64,000 bases of DNA from Rhizobiaceae bacterium (GCA_019635755.1 JAHBYW010000003.1:1-64000); one strand, 5' to 3'. Counted from the first letter of the stretch, positions 32,178-42,247 are shown. The notes: generated by a model not told the origin, from the letters alone. Program-made: numbers and translations.

Positions 32178-34354
32178 CCGGCCGCCTTGGCCTCCAGACG
32201 GCGTCGATGCAGGATCGGCTCGGTATAGCCACTCGGCTGGGCGCGACCCTGGAAGACGAGGTCGCACGCCGCGTGGAAGGCGATCGAGGCGTCGTAGTCC
32301 GGCGCCATCGGACGATAGAGCGGGTCGCCCTCGTTCTGGCGATCGACCACAGCAGCCATGCGCTTCATCGTCTCCATCACCTGGTCGCGCGTGCAGACCC
32401 CGTGATGCAGCCAGTTGGCGATGTGCTGCGAGGAGATGCGCAGCGTGGCGCGATCTTCCATCAGCGCGACATCGTTGATGTCGGGCACCTTGGAGCATCC
32501 GACGCCCTGGTCGATCCAGCGGACGACGTAGCCGAGGATGCCCTGCGCGTTGTTGTCGAGCTCGCGCTGGATCTCCTCCGGCGCCCAGTTGGGCCGTGTT
32601 GCGACGGGCACCGAGAGGATGTCGTCGAGTTTCGCCTTCGGCCGGCTCTTCAGCTTCTCCTGAACGGCATGCACGTCGACCTTGTGATAGTGCGTGGCAT
32701 GCAGCGTCGCCGCCGTCGGCGACGGCACCCAGGCGGTGTTCGCGCCGGCGCGCGGATGGGCGATCTTCTGCTCCAGCATCGCCGCCATCAGGTCGGGCAT
32801 GGCCCACATGCCCTTGCCGATCTGGGCGCGGCCTTCCAGCCCGCATTCGAGGCCGGTGTCGACGTTCCAGTTCTCATAGGCCTGGATCCACGCCGCCTGG
32901 CGCATGTCGCCCTTGCGGATCATCGGCCCCGCTTCCATCGACGTATGGATCTCGTCACCGGTGCGGTCGAGGAAGCCGGTGTTGATGAAGACAACGCGCT
33001 CCTTCGCGGCGCGGATGCACTCCCTGAGGTTCACCGTGGTGCGGCGCTCCTCGTCCATGATGCCCATCTTCAGGGTGTTGGCCTTCATGCCGAGTGCCGC
33101 CTCGACGCGGCCGAACAGCTCGACTGCGAAGGCGACCTCATCCGGGCCGTGCATCTTCGGCTTGACGATGTAGACGGAGCCGGCGCGGGAGTTCTTTCGG
33201 CGGCCGCCCGCCGCGCCTCCGCGGCCGACGTCATGCATCGCGATCGTCGCCGTGATCATCGCATCCATGATGCCTTCCGGCACCTCGTTGCCGTCGCGAT
33301 CGAGGATCGCCGGGTTGGTCATCAGGTGCCCGACATTGCGGACCAGCATCAGCGAGCGGCATTTCAGCTCGAAGGTCGAGCCGTCCGGCGCGCGATAGTC
33401 GAGGTCGGGGTTGAGCCGGCGGGTGATCGTCTTGCCGCCTTTGGCCACCTCCTCGGTGAGGTCGCCCTTCATCAGGCCGAGCCAGTTGCGGTAGACGACG
33501 ACCTTGTCCTCGGCGTCGACCGCCGCAACCGAGTCCTCGCAGTCCATGATGGTGGTGATCGCCGATTCGAGCCAGACGTCGGAGATGTGCGCCGGATCGG
33601 TCTTGCCGATGGCCGAGTCGGCGTCGATCAGCACCTCGATGTGGATGCCGTTGTTGGTCAGCAGGAACTGGGTCGGCGCGGCCGGATCGCCGAGATAGCC
33701 CGCCAGCTGGTCGCCGCGGACCGGACCCGTCACGCGGCCATCGGCCAGCGTCACCGCCAGCCGGTCCATCGCCACCGAAAAGGCTTTCGCATCCGACCAA
33801 GACGCGCCGTCGAGCGGCGCCACCTCGTCGAGAAAGGCGCGCGCCCAGGCGATGACCTTGGCGCCGCGCTTCGGGTTGTATCCCTTGCCCCTGGCCGCGC
33901 CGTCGCTCTCGGAGATCGCATCGGTGCCGTAGAGCGCGTCGTAGAGAGAACCCCAGCGCGCGTTCGCCGCATTCAGGGCGTAACGGGCGTTCATCACCGG
34001 AACGACGAGCTGCGGCCCGGCGATGGTGGCGATCTCGGGATCGACGTCCGCTGTCGAGACGGCGAATGCCGGGCCCTCCTCCACCAGGTAGCCGATCTCC
34101 TTCAGGAAGGCGCGGTAGGCTCCAAGGTCAGCCGGCGCGCCGTTGTGCCGATGCCATGCGTCGATCTTTTCCTGCAGCTCCTCGCGTTTGCCCAGGAGCG
34201 CCCAGTTCTTCGGGGCGAGATCGTGGACGAGGGTCGAGAATCCGGACCAGAAGGCAGCGGCGTCGATGCCCGTGCCGGGCAATGCCTCGCCGTCGATGAA
34301 ATCCTTCAGAACGCGCGCGACCTTCAGGCCGGCGATCTCAATGCGGTCGGTCAT
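32174..34354 (-). CDS. glcB: Malate synthase G
   Basis: Malate synthase condenses glyoxylate with acetyl-CoA to malate in the glyoxylate shunt. The 726-residue length is that of isoform G. Recognisable parts are [43 protein letters not shown], and [18 protein letters not shown]. The start at [13 protein letters not shown] (34354) fits the family better than an in-frame ATG 22 codons upstream. Its coupling to tsaB is unusual for a metabolic gene. Confidence 0.97.
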   Translation of the reverse strand: MTDRIEIAGLKVARVLKDFIDGEALPGTGIDAAAFWSGFSTLVHDLAPKNWALLGKREELQEKIDAWHRHNGAPADLGAYRAFLKEIGYLVEEGPAFAVSTADVDPEIATIAGPQLVVPVMNARYALNAANARWGSLYDALYGTDAISESDGAARGKGYNPKRGAKVIAWARAFLDEVAPLDGASWSDAKAFSVAMDRLAVTLADGRVTGPVRGDQLAGYLGDPAAPTQFLLTNNGIHIEVLIDADSAIGKTDPAHISDVWLESAITTIMDCEDSVAAVDAEDKVVVYRNWLGLMKGDLTEEVAKGGKTITRRLNPDLDYRAPDGSTFELKCRSLMLVRNVGHLMTNPAILDRDGNEVPEGIMDAMITATIAMHDVGRGGAAGGRRKNSRAGSVYIVKPKMHGPDEVAFAVELFGRVEAALGMKANTLKMGIMDEERRTTVNLRECIRAAKERVVFINTGFLDRTGDEIHTSMEAGPMIRKGDMRQAAWIQAYENWNVDTGLECGLEGRAQIGKGMWAMPDLMAAMLEQKIAHPRAGANTAWVPSPTAATLHATHYHKVDVHAVQEKLKSRPKAKLDDILSVPVATRPNWAPEEIQRELDNNAQGILGYVVRWIDQGVGCSKVPDINDVALMEDRATLRISSQHIANWLHHGVCTRDQVMETMKRMAAVVDRQNEGDPLYRPMAPDYDASIAFHAACDLVFQGRAQPSGYTEPILHRRRLEAKAAG

Positions 34355-34518
34355 GGGCTGGCAACGGTCTCCGTCGGCGATCGAGGCTTGGGCTTTTGCA
34401 CGGCCACCCGAAACGGTCAATTCATTCGAAGGGCGGGCCGCTGCGCCGGCCAGGCACCGACTCTACCTTCGGCGGCGGAGAGTGTCGCGCCCGGACACGC
34501 GGGCCGGCGGCCGCTCCG

Positions 34519-36582
34519 TCACACGGCGATCCGTGGCCGTCCGGACGCGGTCGCCGTCACCGTGGCCTCGATGAACATGCGCTGGCTCTCGACGGTCGAG
34601 GTGCGGATGTCGCGCACAATCTCGATGTCGGCCTCGTCGGTGCCCGCCTCGCGCGCGGCTTCCGAGGCGTCCGCGCGAACCGCCGCCTCGGCCGCGTCGA
34701 GCGCCTTTGCCTCGTCGGTGAAGTCGCGGACGACGTCGCCGGCGGCCAGCCGGAACAGCCCTTCCTTCGGCTGGCTCACGGTCGCGGCCCGCGTCACCCG
34801 CACCTGGCCGACCACGGCGCCCAGCGCGTTGGCCACGTCGGCATCGCCCGGCACGACGCACTCATTGCCGACAAGGCGGTCCAGCGTGGCGTAGTGCAGG
34901 GCGGCCGAGGCGCCCAGGCCGATCACCCGCCGGTCGAGCGCGACGGTCATGCGGGCAATGCCGCCCGTTCCGGCGATGGCCCGCTGGACCAGCTGGTGCG
35001 CCACGGTCGACTGGCCGTCGAACCCGTCTTCGGCAAAGGCCGTCTCCAGGATGACCTCCGCCGACTGACGGGTCAGCGCCGCCAGCACGCGGGCGCAAAT
35101 CTCCTCCGGCGTGGCGGCGATGGGCTGGCCGCGGCCGTCGCGCCGGCGTGCGAAAAGCTCGGCGCCGAGCATCGCACCCGAAGCATCCCAGTTCGCCTGT
35201 CGGCCGAGCACGTGAGCAGCGTCCGACGGCGTGAAGCCCGAGACGTGCGCCAGCCCCCGCGACACCAGCCGCTGCAGCGTGGCGTTCTGAGCCGTGGATG
35301 ACAGCAGCCGGTCGAGCGGCTGAGGCACGCCGGTGAGCATCTCGTAGAGCCTGGCCTCCGCCGCGGTGAGGCCGGCCGCCAGCCGGTCGGGGACGCCGGT
35401 GCGCATGGCGAAGCGGCCGTCCATGCGGCCGGGATTGGGAGCGCGCAGCTGCCGCTCGAGCTCCGAGCGGACGGCATCGCCGTGCTGCGCCGTCGCCAGC
35501 GCCAGCGGGACGACGCGACGGGGACCCAGCAGGATCTTCGGGTCCAGCACGCCTTCCTCCAGCGCGACCTCAGAATCGCCACCGAGTCCGAAGGTGCGCA
35601 TCGCGACGGCCTCCACCATGGTGCGCCAGCCGCCGACCGTGGCGCCTTCCGGATCGAGGCGCGGCCGTCCCCTGTCGAGGACGGCGACGTCGGTGGTTGT
35701 GCCGCCGATGTCGGAGACCATGGCGTCGTCGAGGCCGGTCAGGTGGCGCGCGCCGACGAGGCTGGCGGCCGGGCCGGAGAGGATCGTCTCGATCGGCCGG
35801 CGGCGCGCGAACGCCGCCGACACCAGCGCGCCGTCGCCTCGCACCACCATAAGCGGCGCGGCGATGCCGCGCTTTTCCAGAAAACCCTCGGTCGCGTCGA
35901 CCAGCCGGTCGATCATGGCGATCAGCCGCGCGTTGAGCAGCGTCGTCAACGCGCGGCGGGGGCCGCCAAGCTTCGAGGAGAGCTCATGGCTCGACGTGAC
36001 GGGCAGGCCGGTCCGCGCCCGGATCATATCGCGCGCGGCGATCTCGTGCGCGGGGTTGCGGGTGGCGAAATAGGCGCAGACGGCGACGCCGGACACCGTG
36101 TCTGCGAGGCCGGCGAGCGCGGCTTCCAGCGCGGCGAGGTCGAGCGGCTGGGCATTGCCGTGGACGTCATGGCCGCCGGCGACGAAGACGACCGGATCGG
36201 AGCCCAGCGCGGCCTTCAGGTTGTCGCGCGACAGGTCGGCCTCCGAGAAGCCGATCATGACCAGCGCGACACGCCCGCCCTGCCCTTCGACCAGCGCATT
36301 GGTGGCGAGCGTCGTCGACATGGAGACGAGCTTCACCGCGCCCGGTGCCACGCCGGCGGCGGCAAGAACCGCGTCGACCGCGCCGGCGACGCCGACGGCG
36401 AGGTCGTGGCGGGTCGTGAGCGCCTTCGCCTTGGCCAGCACCGTGCCGCGCGGCCCCGCCGCCTCGTCCCACAGGACGGCGTCGGTGTAGGTGCCGCCGG
36501 TGTCGATGCCCAGGAACAGGGGATCGGAGGAAGGCGAACCGGCGAAAGGCTGGCCAGCGACGGGGCCGGGAGACTTGGTCAT
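34519..36582 (-). CDS. Hydantoinase A / oxoprolinase family protein
   Basis: The 687-residue product from MTKSPGPVAG has the hydantoinase/oxoprolinase N-terminal domain (LFLGIDTGGTYTDAVLWDE) and the later phosphate loop VSDIGGTTTDVAVLDRG. These ATP-dependent enzymes open cyclic amides such as hydantoins or 5-oxoproline, or act as acetone carboxylase-like subunits. The usual partner subunit (HyuB) is absent from the window, so the substrate is unknown. It lies 164 bases upstream of glcB on the same strand. Confidence 0.88.
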   Translation of the reverse strand: MTKSPGPVAGQPFAGSPSSDPLFLGIDTGGTYTDAVLWDEAAGPRGTVLAKAKALTTRHDLAVGVAGAVDAVLAAAGVAPGAVKLVSMSTTLATNALVEGQGGRVALVMIGFSEADLSRDNLKAALGSDPVVFVAGGHDVHGNAQPLDLAALEAALAGLADTVSGVAVCAYFATRNPAHEIAARDMIRARTGLPVTSSHELSSKLGGPRRALTTLLNARLIAMIDRLVDATEGFLEKRGIAAPLMVVRGDGALVSAAFARRRPIETILSGPAASLVGARHLTGLDDAMVSDIGGTTTDVAVLDRGRPRLDPEGATVGGWRTMVEAVAMRTFGLGGDSEVALEEGVLDPKILLGPRRVVPLALATAQHGDAVRSELERQLRAPNPGRMDGRFAMRTGVPDRLAAGLTAAEARLYEMLTGVPQPLDRLLSSTAQNATLQRLVSRGLAHVSGFTPSDAAHVLGRQANWDASGAMLGAELFARRRDGRGQPIAATPEEICARVLAALTRQSAEVILETAFAEDGFDGQSTVAHQLVQRAIAGTGGIARMTVALDRRVIGLGASAALHYATLDRLVGNECVVPGDADVANALGAVVGQVRVTRAATVSQPKEGLFRLAAGDVVRDFTDEAKALDAAEAAVRADASEAAREAGTDEADIEIVRDIRTSTVESQRMFIEATVTATASGRPRIAV

Positions 36583-36680
36583 GATAGCAGGGCCGGCGCG
36601 TGGGTGGACAGGTTTCCGCCCCTTAGGGCATCGCGGGGCGGATTCAAAGGGCCGGCGATGTGCCGCCCATTGCCCCACGG

Positions 36681-37055
36681 CTACTGGCCGATCACGATCT
36701 CCTCGGTGGCGCTCTGGGCGCAGAGCGAGCAGCAGTCGGAACAGGCCTTGTCGCCGTCCGGGCCGATGCCCCAGGTGACGCGGTCATTGCCGTTGACCCA
36801 GGCGGCGTAGCAGATCTTCTCGCCGCCATTGCACTCGATCGGCACGGATTTCCGCTCGCCCTTCTCCAGCAGGTAGACCTTGCCGTCGCCCGGCCAGCGA
36901 TGGCTGCGCGTCTGCGAGACGAGCTCGACCACCACCGCGCGCGGATGAGCGTTGGTCATCAGCCAGGACATGGTCTCGGCAAGCGCGGGCGCGGGCGCGC
37001 CGATCATGACGGCTGCAACGAACGCCGCGAATAGGCTTGCGAAACGGGCCTGCAT
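36681..37055 (-). CDS. Small cysteine-rich periplasmic protein (paralogue of the one at 39972)
   Basis: The 124-residue protein has a signal peptide ending near APALA. The mature part contains NAHPRAVVVELVSQTRSHRW, the block WPGDGKVYLLEKGE, then CNGGEKICYAAWVNGN and a closing CSDCCSLC cluster. The same blocks in the same order occur in the product of 39972-40322, so the two are paralogues. I do not know the function; the paired cysteines suggest a disulfide-rich or metal-binding periplasmic protein. It starts 25 bases after the M15 peptidase gene. Confidence 0.8.
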   Translation of the reverse strand: MQARFASLFAAFVAAVMIGAPAPALAETMSWLMTNAHPRAVVVELVSQTRSHRWPGDGKVYLLEKGERKSVPIECNGGEKICYAAWVNGNDRVTWGIGPDGDKACSDCCSLCAQSATEEIVIGQ

Positions 37056-37080
37056 GGCGAATCGGCCTCCCTTGGAGACC

Positions 37081-38181
37081 TTAGCACAATTCGCCCCCTC
37101 TCCGTCGCCGCTTCGCGGCGCCACCCCTCCCCCACATGCGTGGGGGCGAGGATGGGTGGCAAACCCGGTTCCGCCGCAACGTGCGCGGGCGAGGACGCGG
37201 CGCGCGCTCGGGCAGGACGGGCGCATCGCCCAGGCTGACGTCGACCGGCGCATCGGGCGGCACATCGGGCGCGTCGTCGGCCTCGCGCGACGCGCTCTGC
37301 GGCAGCGGCGCGACAGCCGGCAAAGCGAGGTCGCCCTTCTTCCGGCCGGCGCCATCGGCCCTGGCGAGTTCCGGCGGCTTCGACGGATCGAAGCCGGTGC
37401 CGGTGTATTCGTAATGCCACGGCTCGCGCGGCCGCTCGAGCGGACCCTCGAAGGGCATGCCGGACGCCTTCACCGCCTGGCGCAGCTTCTCCGTCCAGCC
37501 GTCCTCGTCCCACACCTCCTCGATGATCTTCGTGCTCGCGGCGACGAGGATGGCGCCCTGCCGGGCGACCTGGAAGTCGAAGGCGCGGGCGCGGCCGTGC
37601 GGCGACAGGCCGGGCGCGGCGATGGCGACGGTGGCCTCGGGCCTGAAGCCGGCCAGGAAGGCGCGCAGCTTCGCCTCGCCGGCCTTTTCGTTCGCCTCCG
37701 ACCAGTCGGCGAAGGCCGCCTCCAGCTCCTTCGCCGCCGCGCCGACCGAGGCGTTGCGGTTCCACTTGGCGATCTGCTCGTCGAGGCTGCGCACATTGGT
37801 GTTCACGTAGAGCGAATAGCCCGGGTTCTTCTCCTCGAAGGCTTTCGTCACGGCCGCAACGGCGTCCAGCGCCTCGGCATGGGCGGGCGAGGCGACATAG
37901 GCGGCAATCTCGGCCTCGGTCCAGCTCCAGCGCGCATCGAGCGAGCGGGCGCTGCGCAGATAGGCCTTCAGCGCCAGCAGCCGGCGGCCCCCGGCGTCGA
38001 TGCGCGCCAGCGCGCCCTGCGCCTTTTCCGGCAGCGTGGCGGCCAGCGCCGCGACCGCGTCGTCGCCTCCGGCCCGCGCAGGCACGGCCAGCAGAGACAA
38101 TGCCAGCAGCGCGCCGGCGACAAGCCGTGCCGCGATGCGTCGGGGTGCGGGTAGTCCACCGGCTTGTCTGGGTCGAGCCAT
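37081..38181 (-). CDS. M15-type D-alanyl-D-alanine carboxypeptidase-like protein
   Basis: The product (366 residues) has an N-terminal signal sequence or anchor (LVAGALLALSLLAVPARAGG), a long helical region, and then the zinc motif SPHGRARAFDF, with His195 and Asp202 in the H-x6-D spacing of VanX/VanY enzymes. EPWHYEYTG supplies His256. These residues suggest cleavage of D-Ala-containing peptides in the cell wall. After about residue 330 the chain is Pro/Arg-rich and is encoded by a palindromic repeat that also provides the stop, so the native C terminus may have been replaced. Confidence 0.78.
   Translation of the reverse strand: MARPRQAGGLPAPRRIAARLVAGALLALSLLAVPARAGGDDAVAALAATLPEKAQGALARIDAGGRRLLALKAYLRSARSLDARWSWTEAEIAAYVASPAHAEALDAVAAVTKAFEEKNPGYSLYVNTNVRSLDEQIAKWNRNASVGAAAKELEAAFADWSEANEKAGEAKLRAFLAGFRPEATVAIAAPGLSPHGRARAFDFQVARQGAILVAASTKIIEEVWDEDGWTEKLRQAVKASGMPFEGPLERPREPWHYEYTGTGFDPSKPPELARADGAGRKKGDLALPAVAPLPQSASREADDAPDVPPDAPVDVSLGDAPVLPERAPRPRPRTLRRNRVCHPSSPPRMWGRGGAAKRRRRGGELC
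37106..37159. repeat. Palindromic repeat inside the 3' end of the peptidase gene
   Basis: Nested inverted repeats: CGCCGC-TTC-GCGGCG (37106-37120), CCCCCAC-ATGC-GTGGGGG (37129-37146), and outer CCACCC/GGGTGG (37121-37126 and 37154-37159). A related element with CCCCATGC/GCATGG and CCCCCGT/ACGGGGG arms is at 43362-43402. The element is read as the last codons of the M15 peptidase gene. Confidence 0.75.
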
Positions 38182-38257
38182 CAGGGGCGGGCATATAGGA
38201 CGGGATCGCCGCTGGGGAAGGCCGCCGGGGAAGCTCGCTGGGAGAAGGCCACTGGGG

Positions 38258-38788
38258 TCAGCCCTCGGCGTCCGCGCCGCCCGGCGCCTTCGCCCCGGCC
38301 ACCAGGTGGCGCAATTCCCGCCGCACCTCCTCGAAATAGGTCCACATGATCTCCTCGTCCGGCGGCACGCAGGGCGGCAGGACGGCGAGGTTCAGGCCGA
38401 ACGTGAACGGGTCGCGAAGGCCGCAGCAGCGCCGCCGCCGCCGGCAGGCGCCCTCCGCGCAGGAGGCCGGATTGCCGAGATGGGTGGCGAGCAGCCGCAT
38501 CGCATGCAGCATCACCACAGTGACGTCGACGTGGAAGCGTTCCGAATCGCGGACGGTCGCCTCCCACTCCGCATCGGTCTGGCCGTGCTGGCGCGGCGGC
38601 GGGAAGAACGGCAGGTCGGGATGGTGCGGCCTGGGCGTGACGAAGCGCAGCGGCGCGCGCCGGCAGCCGGTGAGCGGCTCGGGCTGGAGCGGGCCGCGCG
38701 CCACGCCGCGATAGGGATCGATGACGACAGGCGGCAGGCCGCGCGGATAGGGATTGCCGAGCTTGCTGTGGGTCGGGGTGGCGTCCAT
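38258..38788 (-). CDS. Hypothetical protein, 176 aa, with Cys/Arg cluster
   Basis: I do not recognise a named family. The start MDATPTHSKLGNPYPRGL at 38788 has a GAGGA site five bases upstream and is preferred over a GTG at 38800. A short N-terminal part precedes a histidine- and proline-containing region. The centre carries the compact motif CAEGACRRRRRCCG (near residue 125), followed by a hydrophobic stretch (FTFGLNLAVLPPCV) and an acidic C terminus. No signal peptide. The gene is alone in a 1.9-kb stretch with little coding on either strand. Confidence 0.65.
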   Translation of the reverse strand: MDATPTHSKLGNPYPRGLPPVVIDPYRGVARGPLQPEPLTGCRRAPLRFVTPRPHHPDLPFFPPPRQHGQTDAEWEATVRDSERFHVDVTVVMLHAMRLLATHLGNPASCAEGACRRRRRCCGLRDPFTFGLNLAVLPPCVPPDEEIMWTYFEEVRRELRHLVAGAKAPGGADAEG

Positions 38789-39971
38789 TCGTCCTCGCAC
38801 GGGGTTGCTGCGGCCATGGCTCGCCGCCCGGCGGGCTTCCGCCGCCGGTTGCGATCGGGTGAAGTCCGGGAGGCGGCGGTCTCAGGCCCGCGTTCCGAAC
38901 AGAAATGTCCGCGGTCCGGGGACCGCCGCCCGGCGATTTCTGATCCCGCCCGTGCCTCTGCCCCCGTCCGTATCGCGGCTTTCGCCGCAACGGGGCCCAC
39001 CGGGCAACCCGCCTACGATCGGGGCTCCGCGCCTCATCCGACGCGCAGGGGTCGTAATGCCCCCGGGAGCACCTCTGGACGGAACCTCCCCGGCGCACGG
39101 CCACGTCTGCCGCGCGCGGAGGCGCCGATCCCTTCCCGCCAAACCGCCGTCGCGAGCGGGCGTCCCGGCGGAAGAGACAGCGGCGATTATGACGCGGGCG
39201 GCAGGGGGGTGGATGAGATTGGCGCAGAAATCGCGCAAGTGGCTGGAATCGTTGAGGTCGGGGCGGAAAGATATCCACCTGGGCGCGGGGCAATCTCGCG
39301 GCAGCCTACCTCCCCTTGCGGGGAGGTCGGACCGCAGGTTCGGGTGGGGGTAATGGTGGGCCGCGTTCAAATACCCCTAACCCCTCCCCGCAAGGGGGAC
39401 AGGTCGGCGCGCGATGTTTGCCCGGCTTTGATATAGCCCGCTGGCACCCCCCTCTGGCTTGCCAGCCATCTCCCCCTCAAGGGGGGAGATCAGCCGGCGC
39501 GGCCCTCCACCTCCCCCTTGCGGGGAGGTCGGACCGCAGGTCCGGGTGGGGGTAACGGTGGGCCGCGTTCAAATACCCCCACCCCTAACCCCTCCCCGCA
39601 AGGGGGAGGGAGACAGGTCGGCGCACGGCCGGCTGATCTCCCCACCCGTGGGGGAGATGCCGATCTTGACAAGACTTGGCAGGACAGAGGGGGCAACGGA
39701 GAGCGCGGCCCTCCACCTCCCCCTTGCGGGGAGGTCGGACCGCAGGTCCGGGTGGGGGGCAACGGTGGGCCGTTCAAATACCCCCACCCCTAACCCCTCC
39801 CCGCAAGGGGGAGGGGGACAGGACGGCGCGCGGCCGAGGCGACCCCACCCCTATCTGCCGGGGACCCCGATTGCTTCGCAATCTCCCCGGCCTTCTCACC
39901 CGAGGATCGAGCCACCGGCTCGATCCAAAAGATCGCGTTCGAAGCCCCTCAAGGGGGAGGGAGCGGCCGCG
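38789..39971. other. Non-coding, repeat-rich interval of 1.2 kb
   Basis: No gene is supported here. From 38789 to about 39300 the sequence is GC-rich with open frames on both strands of shadow-like composition. From 39308 it consists of three direct copies of a ~120-bp element plus small palindromes, such as GGATCGAGCC-ACC-GGCTCGATCC at 39904-39926 and GATTGC-TTC-GCAATC at about 39869-39883. Confidence 0.7.
39308..39836. repeat. Three direct copies of a ~120-bp palindromic element
   Basis: Copies lie at about 39308-39412, 39508-39627 and 39713-39836, at a period of roughly 205 bases. Each begins CTCCCCTTGCGGGGAGG and ends CCTCCCCGCAAGGGGG, so the two ends are inverted repeats. The middle carries TCGGACCGCAGGT, then GGGTGGGGG opposite CCCCCACCCC. 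The last two copies are nearly identical; the first lacks a few bases. Between copies are remnants of another small palindrome (GGGGGAGATCAGCCGGC). Confidence 0.88.
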
Positions 39972-40322
39972 TTACGGCACCAGGTGGATCTGCTCGGTCT
40001 GGCCGCCCTCGCAGGTGTAGCAGCAGCCTTCGCAATCCTGCACATTGCCCGGGCCGACGCCCCAGTAGGAGGCCTGGTCGCCGGCGATCCAGGCGCCGTA
40101 GCAGATCGTCTCGCCGGCCTCGCAGGCGAGCGGGATCTGCTTCGTCTCGCCGTCGTCGAGGTAATAGACCTGCCCGTCGCCCGGCCAGACATGCTCGCGG
40201 TCCTGGCTGTAGAGCTCCACCTCGACGGCATTCGGATGATCGTTCTGCATGACGAAGGTGACATCGTCGGCCAGCGCCGGCGCGGCAAGGAAGGCGATGG
40301 CGAGGGCAAGAATTGAACGCAT
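39972..40322 (-). CDS. Small cysteine-rich periplasmic protein (paralogue of the one at 36681)
   Basis: The 116-residue protein has a signal peptide (MRSILALAIAFLAAPALA) and the blocks NDHPNAVEVELYSQDREHVW, WPGDGQVYYLDDGE, CEAGETICYGAWIAGDQ and CEGCCYTC. All have counterparts in the 36681-37055 product in the same order and with nearly the same spacing. The conserved six or more cysteines suggest disulfides. Function unknown. It lies at the edge of the lower-GC island, next to the triple repeat. Confidence 0.82.
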   Translation of the reverse strand: MRSILALAIAFLAAPALADDVTFVMQNDHPNAVEVELYSQDREHVWPGDGQVYYLDDGETKQIPLACEAGETICYGAWIAGDQASYWGVGPGNVQDCEGCCYTCEGGQTEQIHLVP

Positions 40323-40387
40323 ATAAAGACACTCCTAGGCTCTCAGCGTGGACGGATGGACAAGCTCTTCCGATTCTGACCGGATTT

Positions 40388-42247
40388 TCACCGTTGTGCT
40401 GCTCCCATCCTCTTCAAAATTGCGCCGTAGCGCTTTCGGTCAAGCGCAACCTTTCCGACGCCGTCGAGCATTGACCACCTAAAAGATTGCCCCGACTCAC
40501 GTCCATCCAACGTATACTCTGTTGCAACCGTTCCCTGTAATTTGATCAGAAGCGCATCGGTGCCTGGAGGGCAAATCAGTGGTTTAGCTCGGTTTGTTCC
40601 GTCCTTCCACAATCCAACCGCCCACTCATCTCGCTTCCCTGATGCTGTTATCCAGCGTTCCATAAGAGCTCTGCTTGTCAGTGTCATAACCGAAGAACCC
40701 GGATCCTCAGCTAGCCCCGTGGAATACCTGTTCGCCCAACGCCACTCCATCTGCGGTCCGTCGAACAGCAACACGAATACGAGGTTTGGACCCACTGATT
40801 TCAGAGGATCGTGAGCCGGATCGCTGCGCGCCAAATCTTCACAGATCATTACACTAAATATTGAGCCGCTCCTCATTGGATGGAAATGTATCTGTCGCGG
40901 GGGAACATTGATCTTCTCCCACCACAAGTCGGTGTGTAGAACCGGATCTGGGAACCGGTCTGCAAGCCCATACCGGTCTATTTGCCCCTTATCCAAAGAC
41001 CATCGATGGTGCTTGGGACGACTCGACGTCGCCATGCATCGTAGCCTTTTTGACGAAGGGATTTTCGGATCGGAGAAATCATCAAAAAAATGCGTCGCCA
41101 GCGCGAAATTGCCTTTCTCGTCGGCGCAGTTTGAGCTGCTCCCGGACACCAAAAATTGCACGCCTCGATAGTTGTCTCTTATGTACTCAGCAATCTTTAG
41201 GTATATTTCGTAGTTCAGCGCGAGTTCCGGAAACACTACAGCGTGTACGACATCGCGTTTTGCAGCCTCGTCCATCAGCAATGCAACGTATTCGATCATT
41301 TGGCGCTCGTTTGACACCAACCATCCCTGTGCCAAATCAAACCACCCCCATCTCGATTGACTGGGCGATCCAAAAACAGTGTTTGACGTCAGCCACCTAT
41401 TTTCTAATCGATAGGGAAACGGAATCGCTAGCACGTTTAGGGTGGACTTTTCTTCAAATTCCAGGGGAGTTTGCGGAGTCAGCCAGAAGCCGGCGATCTT
41501 TCCTCTGGGTGGCATGAGGGCAAGGTTGTGGGAGAGGTTTCTTAGGCTGCAACCAACTCCCGACGTCCGCGCCTTAGGCTGTACACACAGGACATCCCAA
41601 TCAATCTCAGACGTGATCGAGGGAGCTTGATCTGAGAGACGCAGGTGTCGGTCGGCTGGAACCTTGCCTAGTACGTCAAGTAATAGATTACCCAGCCGAA
41701 CTACCCACCTATCCGACCAGTCCTCCCCGGGGGGCTCCTTGTAGCCCACATCCTCAGCCGCGTGGTCCGCGATTGCGAGAAGCGAGAATGCGACTTTAAG
41801 CCACTTTGGAGGTTTTGGAGAGCCTTTCCTTTTATACTCGTCAAAGTTGCAGACGGGCTCATCCGCGAATGTTAGGAGTTTATCCCACAGCTTTTTCACA
41901 TCAGGCGGGCAATTTGGGTCAGTCGACCATTTTTTTCCGATCCGCCGAAACTCCGCGCAGTCATCTGGAGTTATTCCGACAGATAAATTTGGCAGATTGA
42001 CCTTGTCGGCAGTTGCAATCAACCAGTGATAGGCGCTGCCCACTTCAAGAAGGTAGGCCATCGCTCCAAAGAGATCGACAGGAGACCAAGGCGCTGATCG
42101 AATTTTTTGCTGAGATCTAGGTGCGCGCGATGACGGAGGCCTACCATTTTTTACTGCCGATGAGCTTGATACGGTTCCGTTTGGAAATACACGCAGCAAC
42201 ACGTCCAATATCGACAGAGTCAAAGCGCCCCCCAAGGCATGTTGCAA
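40388..42247 (-). CDS. Nitrilase-fold (carbon-nitrogen hydrolase-like) protein in a low-GC island
   Basis: The 619-residue open frame starts with TTG at 42247, after an in-frame stop; an ATG start at residue 63 is also possible. The C-terminal half carries a Glu-Lys-Cys set in nitrilase-superfamily order: Glu341 in VVFPELAL, Lys412 in RPKHHRW and Cys469 in VMICEDLA. The N-terminal ~270 residues match no domain I can name, but DVLCVQPKARTSGVGCSLR followed by NLSHNLALMP recalls the segment before the nitrilase domain in nitrilase-fused defence reverse transcriptases; no reverse transcriptase is present. Codon use and GC are clearly unlike the flanks, which suggests transfer. A carbon-nitrogen hydrolase of unknown substrate is the safe reading. 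Confidence 0.7.
   Translation of the reverse strand: MQHALGGALTLSILDVLLRVFPNGTVSSSSAVKNGRPPSSRAPRSQQKIRSAPWSPVDLFGAMAYLLEVGSAYHWLIATADKVNLPNLSVGITPDDCAEFRRIGKKWSTDPNCPPDVKKLWDKLLTFADEPVCNFDEYKRKGSPKPPKWLKVAFSLLAIADHAAEDVGYKEPPGEDWSDRWVVRLGNLLLDVLGKVPADRHLRLSDQAPSITSEIDWDVLCVQPKARTSGVGCSLRNLSHNLALMPPRGKIAGFWLTPQTPLEFEEKSTLNVLAIPFPYRLENRWLTSNTVFGSPSQSRWGWFDLAQGWLVSNERQMIEYVALLMDEAAKRDVVHAVVFPELALNYEIYLKIAEYIRDNYRGVQFLVSGSSSNCADEKGNFALATHFFDDFSDPKIPSSKRLRCMATSSRPKHHRWSLDKGQIDRYGLADRFPDPVLHTDLWWEKINVPPRQIHFHPMRSGSIFSVMICEDLARSDPAHDPLKSVGPNLVFVLLFDGPQMEWRWANRYSTGLAEDPGSSVMTLTSRALMERWITASGKRDEWAVGLWKDGTNRAKPLICPPGTDALLIKLQGTVATEYTLDGRESGQSFRWSMLDGVGKVALDRKRYGAILKRMGAAQR

Noticed and set aside
32207-34894. 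895-aa plus-strand open frame opposite glcB
   Set aside because: Antisense to malate synthase G; no recognisable motif.
38754-39353. Open frames on both strands in 38.8-39.4 kb
   Set aside because: They overlap each other, are Arg/Pro-rich, and run into repeats; no ribosome site or family signal.
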